From Cyclobacterium salsum (GTDB lineage Bacteria > Bacteroidota > Bacteroidia > Cytophagales > Cyclobacteriaceae), in the NCBI RefSeq assembly GCF_010119245.1, contig NZ_WNKG01000002.1, forward strand, positions 372,001 through 436,000: a stretch of 64,000 bases of DNA, given 5' to 3'. Under the pieces are notes generated by a model, which saw only the letters and a list, made by a program, of their open reading frames with translations, had not been told where the DNA came from and did not search any database. This document shows positions 20,356-30,260 of this stretch, one piece after another. Made by a program: the position numbers and the translations under genes. How positions within the stretch are numbered: the stretch's first letter is position 1; each line of letters begins with the position of its first letter.

Positions 20356-21753
20356 ATGAAAATACAAAATATTTGTTGTATTGGGGCAGGATACGTAGGA
20401 GGACCTACCATGGCCGTAATCGCTAAAAAATGTCCTAATATTAAGGTTACTGTAGTCGATATCAATGAGGCAAGAATTGCTGCCTGGAACGATCAAAATG
20501 TGGAGAATATACCCGTTTATGAACCGGGTCTACCTGAAGTCGTGGCAGAGGCGAGGGGAAGAAATCTGTTTTTTTCGAATGATGTAGACAAGGCCATTGA
20601 CGAGGCTGAAATGATTTTTATTTCAGTGAATACCCCTACCAAGACCTACGGAGAGGGTAAAGGGCAGGCGGCGGACCTGAAATGGATCGAATTATGTGCT
20701 CGCCAGATTGCCCGGGTGGCAAAAGGAGATAAAATTGTAGTGGAAAAGTCCACTTTACCCGTTCGAACCGCCAGCACACTCAAAGATATCTTGACTCATA
20801 CGGGAAATGGATTGAGTTTCCAGATTCTATCCAATCCTGAATTTTTGGCAGAAGGCACGGCTGTTGACGATTTGATGAAACCGGACCGGGTGTTGATTGG
20901 TGGAGATCAGACAGAAGAGGGGTTAGAGGCCATACAGGCACTAGTGGATGTTTATGCTCATTGGGTTCCGAATGAAAAAATACTGACGACAAACGTTTGG
21001 TCATCGGAGCTTTCTAAATTGACTGCCAATGCTTTTCTTGCGCAGCGGGTGTCTTCTATCAATTCCCTCTCCGAATTGTGCGAGCATACCGAAGCAGATA
21101 TCAATGAAGTGGCCAGGGCGATAGGCACTGACTCACGGATTGGACCAAAATTTTTAAAGTCTTCTGTGGGTTTTGGGGGGTCTTGTTTTCAAAAGGACAT
21201 CTTGAACCTGGTATATATTTCCAGAACTTATGGTTTACAGGAAGTGGCGGATTATTGGGAACAAGTGATCATCATGAATGACCACCAGAAAAGAAGGTTT
21301 GCCAAAAAAATCATTAACAGCTTGTATAACACGGTGAGTGGTAAAAAGATCGCTTTTTTGGGTTGGGCTTTTAAAAAGGACACTAACGATACCCGGGAAT
21401 CAGCTGCGATTTATGTGGCAGACCACCTTTTGAACGAACAATCGGAAATTGAAATTTATGATCCAAAGGTAAAAAAGGAACAAATATATACCGATCTGGA
21501 CTATTTAGGATCCAGGTCATCAGAAGAAAACCGGGCTAATCTGTCGGTGGGCACCGATCCTTATAAAATTTGCGAAGGAGCGCATGCCGTAGCCATATTG
21601 ACCGAGTGGGATGAATTTAAATCCTATGACTGGCAACGAATTTATGATAGTATGCTCAAACCTGCGCACGTGTTTGATGGCAGGAATTTGCTGGATAAAC
21701 AAGCCTTAAAGACGATTGGATTTCAGGTTCATGCCATCGGTACGGCTGATTAA
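20356..21753 (+). CDS. ugd: UDP-glucose 6-dehydrogenase
   Basis: Oxidises UDP-glucose to UDP-glucuronate with two NAD+ in the cytoplasm. At 465 aa it has the N-terminal Rossmann motif GAGYVGG (residues 10-16), the middle helical domain, the catalytic cysteine C277 in [10 protein letters not shown], and the C-terminal UDP-binding domain with [14 protein letters not shown]. The N-terminal stretch ([13 protein letters not shown]) and the length resemble the eukaryotic-type UGDH branch more than the short bacterial form; that is recollection, not an alignment. It stands alone between the giant protein gene and a convergent BlaI-like gene. UDP-glucuronate decarboxylase at 61244 would use its product. 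Confidence 0.95.
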   Translation: MKIQNICCIGAGYVGGPTMAVIAKKCPNIKVTVVDINEARIAAWNDQNVENIPVYEPGLPEVVAEARGRNLFFSNDVDKAIDEAEMIFISVNTPTKTYGEGKGQAADLKWIELCARQIARVAKGDKIVVEKSTLPVRTASTLKDILTHTGNGLSFQILSNPEFLAEGTAVDDLMKPDRVLIGGDQTEEGLEAIQALVDVYAHWVPNEKILTTNVWSSELSKLTANAFLAQRVSSINSLSELCEHTEADINEVARAIGTDSRIGPKFLKSSVGFGGSCFQKDILNLVYISRTYGLQEVADYWEQVIIMNDHQKRRFAKKIINSLYNTVSGKKIAFLGWAFKKDTNDTRESAAIYVADHLLNEQSEIEIYDPKVKKEQIYTDLDYLGSRSSEENRANLSVGTDPYKICEGAHAVAILTEWDEFKSYDWQRIYDSMLKPAHVFDGRNLLDKQALKTIGFQVHAIGTAD

Positions 21754-21785
21754 AAAATGGAAGCTGGTTGGTAAATCAGTAATAA

Positions 21786-21820
21786 AAAAAAGGGTGCGTG
21801 CTTCGTCACCCTTTTTTTAT
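21786..21820 (+). terminator. Terminator between convergent ugd and blaI-like genes
   Basis: AAAGGGTG (21789-21796) pairs with CACCCTTT (21807-21814), with A-runs before and T-runs after, so it can serve both strands. Confidence 0.85.
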
Positions 21821-21842
21821 TTTTAGTTAATGGAAATACCGA

Positions 21843-22208
21843 TTACTGCTTTACATCGTCTTTTACCTCATTCATAATCTTTTCTAAGGCTTTGACATCA
21901 AGCTGTTCATCCTTTGCGAAAAAAGAAGCCAACTTAGCAAATGAACCACTAAAGTAACCTGAAAGCAGGTTTTTTATAGTGAAGCTCCGGTATTCATCTT
22001 TCGAAACAATGGGGTAATACTCGTGTGATTTTCCATAGGCCCGGTGTTTAACAAAACCCTTCCTTTCCAATATGCGGATAATGGTAGATACCGTGTTATA
22101 CGCCGGTTTTGGTGCTTTCATTTTTTCCAGGACATCTTTGACAAATCCTTTCTCAATGTCCCATAGAATCTGCATGATCTGCTCTTCTGCTCTTGTTAAT
22201 TCTCTCAT
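21843..22208 (-). CDS. BlaI/MecI-family transcriptional repressor
   Basis: A 121-aa protein with the BlaI/MecI winged-helix domain over about residues 1-75 (N-terminal LTRAEEQIMQILW, then the YNTVSTIIRILERKGFV recognition region) and a C-terminal helical dimerisation part. Family members repress promoters until cleaved by a BlaR1/MecR1-type membrane protease (M56). No such partner is adjacent: the upstream neighbour, 190 bp away on the same strand, is a desaturase. The target and inducing protease are therefore unknown. The family call is firm; the role is open. Confidence 0.9.
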   Translation of the reverse strand: MRELTRAEEQIMQILWDIEKGFVKDVLEKMKAPKPAYNTVSTIIRILERKGFVKHRAYGKSHEYYPIVSKDEYRSFTIKNLLSGYFSGSFAKLASFFAKDEQLDVKALEKIMNEVKDDVKQ

Positions 22209-22398
22209 AATTTTTACTAAAGTAGGTGATTTTGCATGAACTTAACCATTTAGTTTTTTAATTGCAAAGCTTTTTTAAAAAAAATATGTGATAAAAGGAA
22301 TTATTCAAAAAATACTACTAAAAATGAAATACAATGGCAAAAACAACTGGCGTTTCAGAAAAATGGAAAAGCATGCGTCAGAAGCTGTTCCATTGAGC

Positions 22399-23151
22399 CT
22401 AACGCGCTTGTTTCAATTTAATAATCCCGGAAGCATGCAATAATTTCACGATGGGGTAGGTAGGGTCGAATTCAAACCATTTCACGGCAAAATTTACCCT
22501 CATTGGTAATCGGTGATGGTTGTTTTGGAATAGTTCTCCCAGCATCAAAAAGTCCAGAAACAAGGAATTTTTAGAATGGTCGTTATTATCAAAATTGGCA
22601 TAACCATATTTATGACCGCTCCAGTTGACGATGGCACCGTGTACCGGGCCCATCATGAAATGAATAGGGAGTAGAAAGTACATCCACCAATGTGTTCCCG
22701 CCAATTCAAATACGCTGATGCTCAATACATAAATTAGGATATACACCAAAACCCACCCGATACGTATAATCATGGTGTCAGCGAATCGATCAAAACGATT
22801 CCAATCAGGGACATCCTTTGAAAACCTGTCCTCTGCCTGTACTTTGAAGGTAAAATGTTCGTTGTAGATTTTTTTGGTTTTCCACATCATGGTAAACAAA
22901 TTTTCAGTGTGATGTGGGCTATGTGGATCTTTGGGGGTATCGCTATACGCATGGTGCATACGGTGCAAAATAGCATATGCCCGTGGGGATAGGTAGGAAC
23001 TTCCTTGTGCAATCCAGGTAAATAGGTAGAAAAACTTTTCCCAGAATTTACTCATGACAAACATCTGATGTGCGGCATAGCGATGCAGGAAAAAACTCTG
23101 GCAAAACAGGGAGAAATACCAATGTAGTAAGAATAAAATTATTAAGATCAC
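22399..23151 (-). CDS. Fatty acid desaturase (acyl-CoA/acyl-lipid delta-9 type)
   Basis: A 250-aa integral membrane di-iron enzyme that introduces a double bond into acyl chains. The three histidine boxes are visible: HRYAAH (H23, H28), HRMHH (H63, H66, H67) and QNNHH (H212, H213), plus GHKYGYANFDNNDHS before the third. Hydrophobic segments occur at about 1-20, 38-55 and 130-165. It is shorter than eukaryotic stearoyl-CoA desaturases, as is usual for bacterial homologues. It is transcribed away from the ECF sigma gene at 23335. Confidence 0.88.
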   Translation of the reverse strand: MILIILFLLHWYFSLFCQSFFLHRYAAHQMFVMSKFWEKFFYLFTWIAQGSSYLSPRAYAILHRMHHAYSDTPKDPHSPHHTENLFTMMWKTKKIYNEHFTFKVQAEDRFSKDVPDWNRFDRFADTMIIRIGWVLVYILIYVLSISVFELAGTHWWMYFLLPIHFMMGPVHGAIVNWSGHKYGYANFDNNDHSKNSLFLDFLMLGELFQNNHHRLPMRVNFAVKWFEFDPTYPIVKLLHASGIIKLKQAR

Positions 23152-23334
23152 TGTTGTTAAAATTTAATGAGAAGCGTAAAATTAATCCCAAAATTCGTTA
23201 CTATTTCATCGCTTGGAATATTTTTTACGAATGGTGACGAAATTCATCTAACCGAAAGGAGATATCCCTCTTTTCTATCGGCCATTTACCTATTCTTTTA
23301 TTTCTAACATAATTGAGTTACATTTAGGTTCATA

Positions 23335-23952
23335 ATGCACGAACCCAAAATAATACATTCCTTTCCGGTAGCTCCGGATCCGTCTGCCCTCTCACCTGGT
23401 GTGAAAGAGAATGAAACAGAACTATGGGATCAGTTTAGAAAGGGAAGTGAGTCGGCTTTTATTATTATTTACGATCGCTACTTTGATAAATTGTTTCAAT
23501 ATGGCAATCAACTTTCCGGCAAGCCAGCATTGACAGAGGACTGTATTCAGGATATTTTTATTCAAATCAGGCAAAAGCGAGAAGGGTTAGGAAACACCAA
23601 TTCCATTCATTTCTATCTGATGAAATGCCTAAAGCGAAAGTTGATTCGGGAAATGAAAAAAAACAGAAATGACATGGAGTTTTCCTATTCCGATCAATTT
23701 CTGATTACCTATTCGCACGAGAAAACACTGATTGATCGGCAAATTCATGAGGAAAAAGCCTCCTTGCTCAACGCTGCTTTGAAACAACTTTCCGGCAGAA
23801 AAAAGGAAGCGTTGTACTATTTTTATTTTGAAGGACTAAGCTACTTGCAGGTTAGTGATTTGATGGGGCTTTCTCATGTGAAATCGGCAAGAAACCTGGT
23901 ATATCAAGCGGTTTCGTCGCTTAAGGAAGCCATTAAAGGTGAGCCGAAATAA
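23335..23952 (+). CDS. ECF RNA polymerase sigma factor (FecI-like)
   Basis: A 205-aa sigma-70 factor of the extracytoplasmic-function class. Region 2 lies at about residues 38-105 (FRKGSESAFIIIYDRYFDKL, then EDCIQDIFIQI) and region 4 at about 140-198 (LSGRKKEALYYFYFEGLSY, then a helix-turn-helix). It is followed by a FecR anti-sigma gene and SusC/SusD genes, the usual order for cell-surface signalling in Bacteroidota: substrate binding at SusC is relayed through FecR and frees the sigma factor to transcribe the locus. Start chosen at the first ATG, with no competing start before region 2. Confidence 0.93.
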   Translation: MHEPKIIHSFPVAPDPSALSPGVKENETELWDQFRKGSESAFIIIYDRYFDKLFQYGNQLSGKPALTEDCIQDIFIQIRQKREGLGNTNSIHFYLMKCLKRKLIREMKKNRNDMEFSYSDQFLITYSHEKTLIDRQIHEEKASLLNAALKQLSGRKKEALYYFYFEGLSYLQVSDLMGLSHVKSARNLVYQAVSSLKEAIKGEPK

Positions 23953-24086
23953 TCCAGTCCAGGTAAAGGTACCCTATGCGTGCTAATTTTAACCTAAAAG
24001 GTAAGGTCTAAAAAAGAAACTTTTTTTGATAAATTTCCATGTCATTTTAGGTCGTGCTGCCTTATAGGGATGTAAGCGTATAGCAC

Positions 24087-25145
24087 ATGCAGAAGCAAAA
24101 TGATATTTTCTTATTCTTATTAACCAATCCGGAATTTGTCCGCTGGGTAAAGAAGCCGAGTCCAGAGCTAGAGACCTATTGGAAAAACTGGATGCTGGCT
24201 CACCCTGAAAACCTTGGAGCGGTAAAAAGTGCGAGGGAAATGGTGGCAGGTTTGCGGCAACCATCTTTTAGACCCGGTGCTGATGCTAAAAGTAGGGTTC
24301 TGCAAACTATTTTAGTGAGTGACACGATACCGGATCAGCAATTTTCAAAGAAACCTATTGATTGCACCAAAACCTTTTTCTGGTTTGCCCTTGACCAATG
24401 GACTAAAGTAGCAGCCATCTTATTCTTGACATTATTTTCTACGGTTTTTTTTAACAAGATGACCATTTCACCGTCCGCTCAGGAAGAAGATGTGATTCCG
24501 GTGCCGGAACTTGTTACCAAAGTTACCCAATTCGGGGAAAAATTGAATATTAAACTTCCTGATGGATCTTCAGTCTGGTTGAATTCGGGTAGTGAACTGG
24601 AATTTCCGGAAAAATTTGATTCGCTGGAACGAAGGGTCATTCTCCGTGGAGAGGGCTTTTTTGAAGTAATATCTGATCCCCATCGGCCGTTTCGTGTGGA
24701 AACGGGAAAAATAGTCACCGAGGCCTTAGGCACCTCCTTTGCTATTAATGACATAGTGGAGGACAAGCTGGAAATTTCGTTGGTCAGCGGTAAGGTAAAA
24801 ATAAATCACACCAGCACAAGGGAGACCGTTTTACTAAATCCTGGAGAGCAACTTCGTTACAGAAATTCCAATCAAAGTATGGAGGTGGGTTCCTTTTCGG
24901 TTGATAAAATACTTGGCTGGAAAGAAGGAGTATTGCAATTTTCAAACGCAGGTTTTGAGGAGGTAATCCATAAGCTGGAACGCTGGTATGGGGTACAGAT
25001 CACGTTTTCGGGCCGTCCGGATAACTCCTGGCGATTAAGTGGCCGATACGCCAATCAAAATCTGGACCTGGTACTAAACCGAATGGCTTACATAGAATCA
25101 TTTGACTACCGCATTAAAGGAAAAAATGTTCACTTAAAGTTTTAA
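24087..25145 (+). CDS. FecR-family anti-sigma factor
   Basis: A 352-aa inner-membrane protein. The cytoplasmic N-terminus (1-100) would hold the sigma factor. A single membrane helix lies at about 106-122. The periplasmic FecR domain follows (roughly 145-250, with LPDGSSVWLNSGSEL and the FFEV / PFRVETG motifs), and a C-terminal DUF4974-like domain (about 275-350) resembles the STN domain fold. It lies 134 bp after the sigma gene. It probably contacts the STN domain of the SusC protein encoded next. Confidence 0.92.
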   Translation: MQKQNDIFLFLLTNPEFVRWVKKPSPELETYWKNWMLAHPENLGAVKSAREMVAGLRQPSFRPGADAKSRVLQTILVSDTIPDQQFSKKPIDCTKTFFWFALDQWTKVAAILFLTLFSTVFFNKMTISPSAQEEDVIPVPELVTKVTQFGEKLNIKLPDGSSVWLNSGSELEFPEKFDSLERRVILRGEGFFEVISDPHRPFRVETGKIVTEALGTSFAINDIVEDKLEISLVSGKVKINHTSTRETVLLNPGEQLRYRNSNQSMEVGSFSVDKILGWKEGVLQFSNAGFEEVIHKLERWYGVQITFSGRPDNSWRLSGRYANQNLDLVLNRMAYIESFDYRIKGKNVHLKF

Positions 25146-25174
25146 CGCTATGAAATAAACCAAAAATATCCAAA

Positions 25175-28100
25175 ATGGAGCCATGGCTCAAAAAAAAATG
25201 GTTCGGCATGGAAAGTCATTGGGGAATGCACCATCACCGAACCAGGCTTAATGAATGTATCAATAAACCTCTTAAAAGTATGAAATTTAACTTACAAAAG
25301 ACAATCTACATGTTGTCAAGGTATTTTCTTTATGGGTTCACCTTGCAGTTGGTGTTTCTCAACCTGGTATTGGCAGGTAATGTTAACGCCCAATATGAAA
25401 CGATAGACAAGGTCTGGGTTACTCTGAACCGGCAAGAAATGTCTCTGGGTCAATTTTTCAGACAGATTGAGACCAGTACATCCTATTCCTTCTCCTATGA
25501 TCGGAACGATATTGACCCGACGGTGCGGGTTGAATTAGGGTCCGACAATGCCAGCGTGGAGACCATGCTTCGGGAAGTTGCGCAGCAAACTTCTCTGAGT
25601 TTCCGGCAGGTTAATGATCAGATAGATGTCCGGAAAGTAAGCCCGGATCAAACGGAACGCGTAACAGTGGAAGATCAGAACGTGAGTGGTGTGGTCAGGG
25701 ACGATCAGGGAGAGCCGTTGCCCGGAGCCACGGTATCTGTCAAGGGTACTTCTACCGGTACGGTTACCGATTTGGATGGAAGCTACTCTCTGACGGTACC
25801 CGATGGTTCGGTGTTAGTGTTTTCCTACATAGGGTACGATTCCCAGGAGGTAACGGTGGGAAACCAAACCGTTATCAACATTTCCCTGACCATGGATGAA
25901 TCGTCCCTGGAAGAAGTAGTGGTAATTGGATATGGAACTCAAAAGCGGAGTGATCTGACGGGTGCTGTTTCTTCGGTAAAAGCAGAGGAATTGACAGCTT
26001 ATCCAGCCATTGATGCGGTGCAAGCCCTTCAGGGCCGCGCTGCAGGGGTCCAGATCCAGGCCAATAATGGTGCTCCCGGAGCCAGTATGAAAGTGAGAAT
26101 CAGAGGGGGTACTTCCATCAACGCCAGCAGTGACCCGATTTTTGTGGTGGACGGTTTCGTTGGCGCAGCCATGCCTCCTCCGGAAGATATTGCTTCCATT
26201 GAGGTACTAAAAGATGCTTCGGCCACCGCCATCTATGGTTCCAGAGGTGCCAATGGGGTTATCATGGTTACTACTAAAAGAGGTAAAAGCGGAGCGGCCA
26301 GGGTTGAGTTCAATACCTCGTATTCCATGCAAAACGAAATCAACCGATTGGATTTGTTAAATGCAGAACAATTTAACGACTACATTTCAGATGCCAGACC
26401 GAATATTGAGCCAGCTGGTGGAGATACCGATTGGCAAGACCAGATATTTCAGACAGGTGGCATACAAAATTACCAACTGTCGATCAGCGGAGGAACGGAC
26501 AATGTGAATTATTATGTTTCCGGTGCTTATTTTGATCAGAAAGGGGTGATCATCAATTCGGACTTCAATCGATTTAGCATCACCAGTAACCTGGATATTC
26601 AGGCTTCCGATAAACTTAAATTCGGGTTGAATTTATTTGCTCGCAGAAGCAGTAGCGATGGGGTAAGAACGCAGGAAGGTTCCGGAGGCCTTACTCCCGG
26701 TGTGGTGGCCTCCGCATTTAAATTTGAACCAGACCAGCCGATTTACCGGGAGGACGGAACGTTCACGATAGCCCGATTGAATGATCCGCATGACAATCCC
26801 TATGCGGTAGCCACCCAACTGATCAACGAAAATGTAAACGATCGGTTTCAGGGAAATTTCTTTGCGGAGTATGACTTGATGGAGGATTTGAAGTTTAGAA
26901 CTACCTTCGGTGCCACGGCCAATACCAGTCGTACCGGACTGTATTCTCCAACTACCGTTACGGAAGGTAGAAATGTGGGAGGCGATGCCCGGATAAATGC
27001 TTCCAGGAATACCTTGCTACTAAATGAAAACTACCTGACCTATACCAAAAATTTTGCTGGTGATCATACCTTTTCAGCCATGGCGGGATACTCTTATCAG
27101 TCTTCAGAAAATGAAAATTGGGGCGCCAGGGGCACTTCGTTTATTACGGATGCTTTTTCATATTGGAACCTGGGTTCTGCTGCGGTCTGGCAAAGACCTG
27201 GTTCCGGACTTTCTGACTGGAGAATTTCTTCTTTCTACGGTCGATTGAACTATTCGATGGGAGACAAATACCTACTGACTTTTAATGCTCGGTACGATGG
27301 GTCATCTTCCTTTTCCAGAAATAACAAATGGGCTTTTTTCCCTTCTGGTGCCTTCGCCTGGAATATGAAAAACGAACGCTTTCTCGAAACTTCGGATCTG
27401 ATTAGTTTCTGGAAGTGGAGGGTAAGCTACGGTATTACCGGAAATCAAGCCATTTCTCCATACCAAACATTGGCTAGATTTTCACCCGTGTTTACCGTAA
27501 TTGACGGAGTTCCTGTCAATGCCGTTCGCCCAACGACGGTGGCCAATGATAACCTTACCTGGGAAACCACCGCTCAATTTAACCTGGGAACGGATGTTGG
27601 CTTTTGGGATGATCGGGTGACGTTATCTGCTGAATATTACCGCATGGTCACTTCAGACTTGTTGTTTGCGGTGCAATTGCCCCAATATTCGGGGTACACC
27701 AACCAGCTCAGAAACATAGGTGAAGTGGAAAACAAGGGGATAGAGCTAACCGTTGGTTCCCGGAATCTTGTTGGAGCCTTTCAATGGGATATGGATGTCA
27801 ACTTCTCCAGAAACCGAAATACGGTCTTGTCATTGCCGGAAGGAAACGACATCCAATACGGGTCCGGACCCGGCCACATGGTAGGCCTGGGCACCACGCA
27901 ATTGCTGAAAGAAGGATACCCCGTAGGAAGTTTTTTCGGATGGGTTTATGATGGAGTATACCAGGAAGGTGAAGATTTCCTTCCGGGTGGCGGATTTGAG
28001 CAGACTCCCGGTGGAGAAAGGTTCCGGGACTTGAATGGAGATGGAACCTTGAACAGTGATGACAGGGAGATTATTGGCAACCCGCATCCTGATTTCTTCT

Positions 28101-28591
28101 GGGGCTGGAATAATGATTTCCGATACAGGAATTTTGACCTCAATATATTCTTTCAGGGTTCTTTCGGAAACGATATTCTGAGCTATACCCTTATGGAGCT
28201 GGATTTAATGTCTGGTATCAACAACGCCACTACGGCAGCATTGAACCGATGGACACCTTCAAATACACAAACAGATATTCCCAGGGCTTTTAACGGAAGG
28301 ACAAGAAGGGTTTCTACCCGTTGGATTTACGATGGCACCTTTACCCGGCTGAAAAACCTTTCCTTGGGATATAATTTCCCTCAAGGGATAGTAGACAGGC
28401 TGAATCTTTCCAGGCTAAGGGTGTACGTAAGTGCTCAAAATGTGCTGACATTTACCGAATACGAAGGATATGATCCCGAGGTGAATTACCGCTCTGGTGG
28501 TGCCACCGATGGCAACCGAAATATGGGGCTGGATTACGGAAGTTATCCCAACGCAAAAAATTATACCGTGGGATTAAACGTAGGATTTTAA
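25175..28591 (+). CDS. SusC/RagA-family TonB-linked outer membrane transporter with STN domain
   Basis: An outer-membrane beta-barrel importing oligomers in a TonB-dependent way. With the first ATG it is 1138 aa, but the signal peptide begins at M36, so the likely true start is the ATG at 25280 (1103 aa). Domains in long numbering: STN signalling domain about 84-150, carboxypeptidase-regulatory-like domain about 168-255 (GVVRDDQGEPLPGATV), TonB plug about 245-360 (VVVIGYGTQKRSDLTGAV; YGSRGANGVIMVTTK), then the barrel to the C-terminal phenylalanine. The STN domain fits the upstream FecI/FecR pair. Substrate unknown: no glycoside hydrolase or protease is adjacent. Confidence 0.95.
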   Translation: MEPWLKKKWFGMESHWGMHHHRTRLNECINKPLKSMKFNLQKTIYMLSRYFLYGFTLQLVFLNLVLAGNVNAQYETIDKVWVTLNRQEMSLGQFFRQIETSTSYSFSYDRNDIDPTVRVELGSDNASVETMLREVAQQTSLSFRQVNDQIDVRKVSPDQTERVTVEDQNVSGVVRDDQGEPLPGATVSVKGTSTGTVTDLDGSYSLTVPDGSVLVFSYIGYDSQEVTVGNQTVINISLTMDESSLEEVVVIGYGTQKRSDLTGAVSSVKAEELTAYPAIDAVQALQGRAAGVQIQANNGAPGASMKVRIRGGTSINASSDPIFVVDGFVGAAMPPPEDIASIEVLKDASATAIYGSRGANGVIMVTTKRGKSGAARVEFNTSYSMQNEINRLDLLNAEQFNDYISDARPNIEPAGGDTDWQDQIFQTGGIQNYQLSISGGTDNVNYYVSGAYFDQKGVIINSDFNRFSITSNLDIQASDKLKFGLNLFARRSSSDGVRTQEGSGGLTPGVVASAFKFEPDQPIYREDGTFTIARLNDPHDNPYAVATQLINENVNDRFQGNFFAEYDLMEDLKFRTTFGATANTSRTGLYSPTTVTEGRNVGGDARINASRNTLLLNENYLTYTKNFAGDHTFSAMAGYSYQSSENENWGARGTSFITDAFSYWNLGSAAVWQRPGSGLSDWRISSFYGRLNYSMGDKYLLTFNARYDGSSSFSRNNKWAFFPSGAFAWNMKNERFLETSDLISFWKWRVSYGITGNQAISPYQTLARFSPVFTVIDGVPVNAVRPTTVANDNLTWETTAQFNLGTDVGFWDDRVTLSAEYYRMVTSDLLFAVQLPQYSGYTNQLRNIGEVENKGIELTVGSRNLVGAFQWDMDVNFSRNRNTVLSLPEGNDIQYGSGPGHMVGLGTTQLLKEGYPVGSFFGWVYDGVYQEGEDFLPGGGFEQTPGGERFRDLNGDGTLNSDDREIIGNPHPDFFWGWNNDFRYRNFDLNIFFQGSFGNDILSYTLMELDLMSGINNATTAALNRWTPSNTQTDIPRAFNGRTRRVSTRWIYDGTFTRLKNLSLGYNFPQGIVDRLNLSRLRVYVSAQNVLTFTEYEGYDPEVNYRSGGATDGNRNMGLDYGSYPNAKNYTVGLNVGF

Positions 28592-28616
28592 ATTAGCCAA
28601 CTAAATTGAAATAACC

Positions 28617-30131
28617 ATGAAAACGAAAATATATAAAACTTTGGTTTTGGCCACAGCCTGTTGGTTTGCCGGATGTACGGATCTGGAAGAAAGACCAGTA
28701 GGATTGTTGGCACCTGAAAGTTTGTTTAATTCCGCCAAAGATGTGGAAACAGCCATCTTCGGAGCTTATGGCTGGATGGCTTCTGAAAGATTGTACGGAA
28801 GGCAGTTTGTATCCGCCCTGATGCTTCGGGGCGATATGGTAGATATTGGAGATAGAGGCACTCCTGCCGAGCGGCAGCAAGTGAATGATTTCAATATGGA
28901 TGATAATAACGGGATGGTCAGGTCTTTCTGGCCTTATTGGTACCAGGTGATAAGTGCGGCAAATGCAGGGATTTCGGGAACCGAAAGTCTGGAATTAGGA
29001 GAAGAAGTGAGGAACAGATTGGTGGCGGAGGCCAGATTTGTACGGGCTTTTAGTTATTTTCATTTGGTTCGGGTATTCGGCGACATTCCTTACATTGATT
29101 ATTTTATTAATGATCCGGAAGCCGTTAAGGATATTTCCAAGACCAGCGCATCAGAGGTATACCAGGGTATAGTGGCTGACTTGGAATACGCCAAACAATG
29201 GTTGCCCGACAACCAACCAAACAATGTACGGTCCAGACCTACCAAGGGTACGGCAGCTTCGTACCTTGCTTCCGTTCACCTCACATTTGGGGATTATCCG
29301 GCGGCTTATGAAGAAGCTAAATGGGTAATTGACAACAAAGAAAGGTTTGGATACGCATTGGAGGCAGATTATCAAAACCTATTCCGGGCCGAAATGGCCG
29401 ATAATCTTGAGGAGCACATCTTTGCGCTGGACTTTTTGGGGCAGCAAAACGGTGGCGGCGGTGCCAATGACGATCTCATGCCACCGATGACGGGTATTCG
29501 GGGTGCGGATCAGCTTGGTTGGAGCGTTTTAGTCCCTTCGATGGCTGTATACAATACCTGGGATGATAGGGATTATCGGAAAGAAGTTAGCTTTCAGCCT
29601 GAAGCGTTGATAGAAGGAGCTTTAGAGCCTTTTTCGGAATACGACAATACACAAAGGCCGCACATCGCCAAATACAGAATGTACCCAGGGAATAGCAATT
29701 CCGATGGAAGGTATTCTGACCATAATTATGCGGCCATGCGCTACGCAGAAGTGCTACTCATCGCTGCGGAAGCCGCGACCGAAGTTAATAACGGCCCTAC
29801 TGCAGAGGCAATTGGCTATGTCAATGCCATTCGGGAGCGAGCTAGAAATGCTGGCGGGGAACAAAATACCTTCCCGGAAGACGTCCAGGCAGGCCTGGAT
29901 GAGGCAAGCTTTATTGACCTGGTGCTCAATGAGCGGAGACTGGAACTTTCCTTTGAGTACAAAAGATGGTATGATATCAAAAGGAGAGAGCTCGGAACGC
30001 AGGTGTTTACAGGAAGTGAAAGCCTGGAGCCACACCCTAATTTTGATCCTGCCAGAGACTATCTGATGCCATTACCCAGGATCGAGTTGGATGTAAACCC
30101 TAACCTGGGTCCACAAAACCCAGGGTATTGA
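28617..30131 (+). CDS. SusD/RagB-family nutrient-binding outer membrane lipoprotein
   Basis: A 504-aa surface lipoprotein forming the lid over the SusC barrel. The signal peptide ends in a lipobox with C20 (FAGC). SusD-like N-terminal and RagB/SusD C-terminal regions are recognisable (AEARFVRAFSYFHLVRVFGDIP; RYAEVLLIAAEA; LNERRLELSFEYKRWYDIKR). It starts 25 bp after the SusC gene and is followed by a strong terminator, so the sigma/FecR/SusC/SusD locus ends here. Confidence 0.95.
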   Translation: MKTKIYKTLVLATACWFAGCTDLEERPVGLLAPESLFNSAKDVETAIFGAYGWMASERLYGRQFVSALMLRGDMVDIGDRGTPAERQQVNDFNMDDNNGMVRSFWPYWYQVISAANAGISGTESLELGEEVRNRLVAEARFVRAFSYFHLVRVFGDIPYIDYFINDPEAVKDISKTSASEVYQGIVADLEYAKQWLPDNQPNNVRSRPTKGTAASYLASVHLTFGDYPAAYEEAKWVIDNKERFGYALEADYQNLFRAEMADNLEEHIFALDFLGQQNGGGGANDDLMPPMTGIRGADQLGWSVLVPSMAVYNTWDDRDYRKEVSFQPEALIEGALEPFSEYDNTQRPHIAKYRMYPGNSNSDGRYSDHNYAAMRYAEVLLIAAEAATEVNNGPTAEAIGYVNAIRERARNAGGEQNTFPEDVQAGLDEASFIDLVLNERRLELSFEYKRWYDIKRRELGTQVFTGSESLEPHPNFDPARDYLMPLPRIELDVNPNLGPQNPGY

Positions 30132-30157
30132 TCCTGAATTTCAAATAGAAAAAGCTA

Positions 30158-30190
30158 AAAGGCGGTGGGAGCTTCTCACCGCCTTTTTTA
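30158..30190 (+). terminator. Terminator after susD-like gene
   Basis: GGCGGTG (30161-30167) pairs with CACCGCC (30177-30183), followed by a run of T. Confidence 0.88.
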
Positions 30191-30260
30191 TTTATTAAAA
30201 TAGTCGACTCACCGGCTTGATTTTTTAATATACATGGCCCTTCTCCTGATTCTCCTCGGA

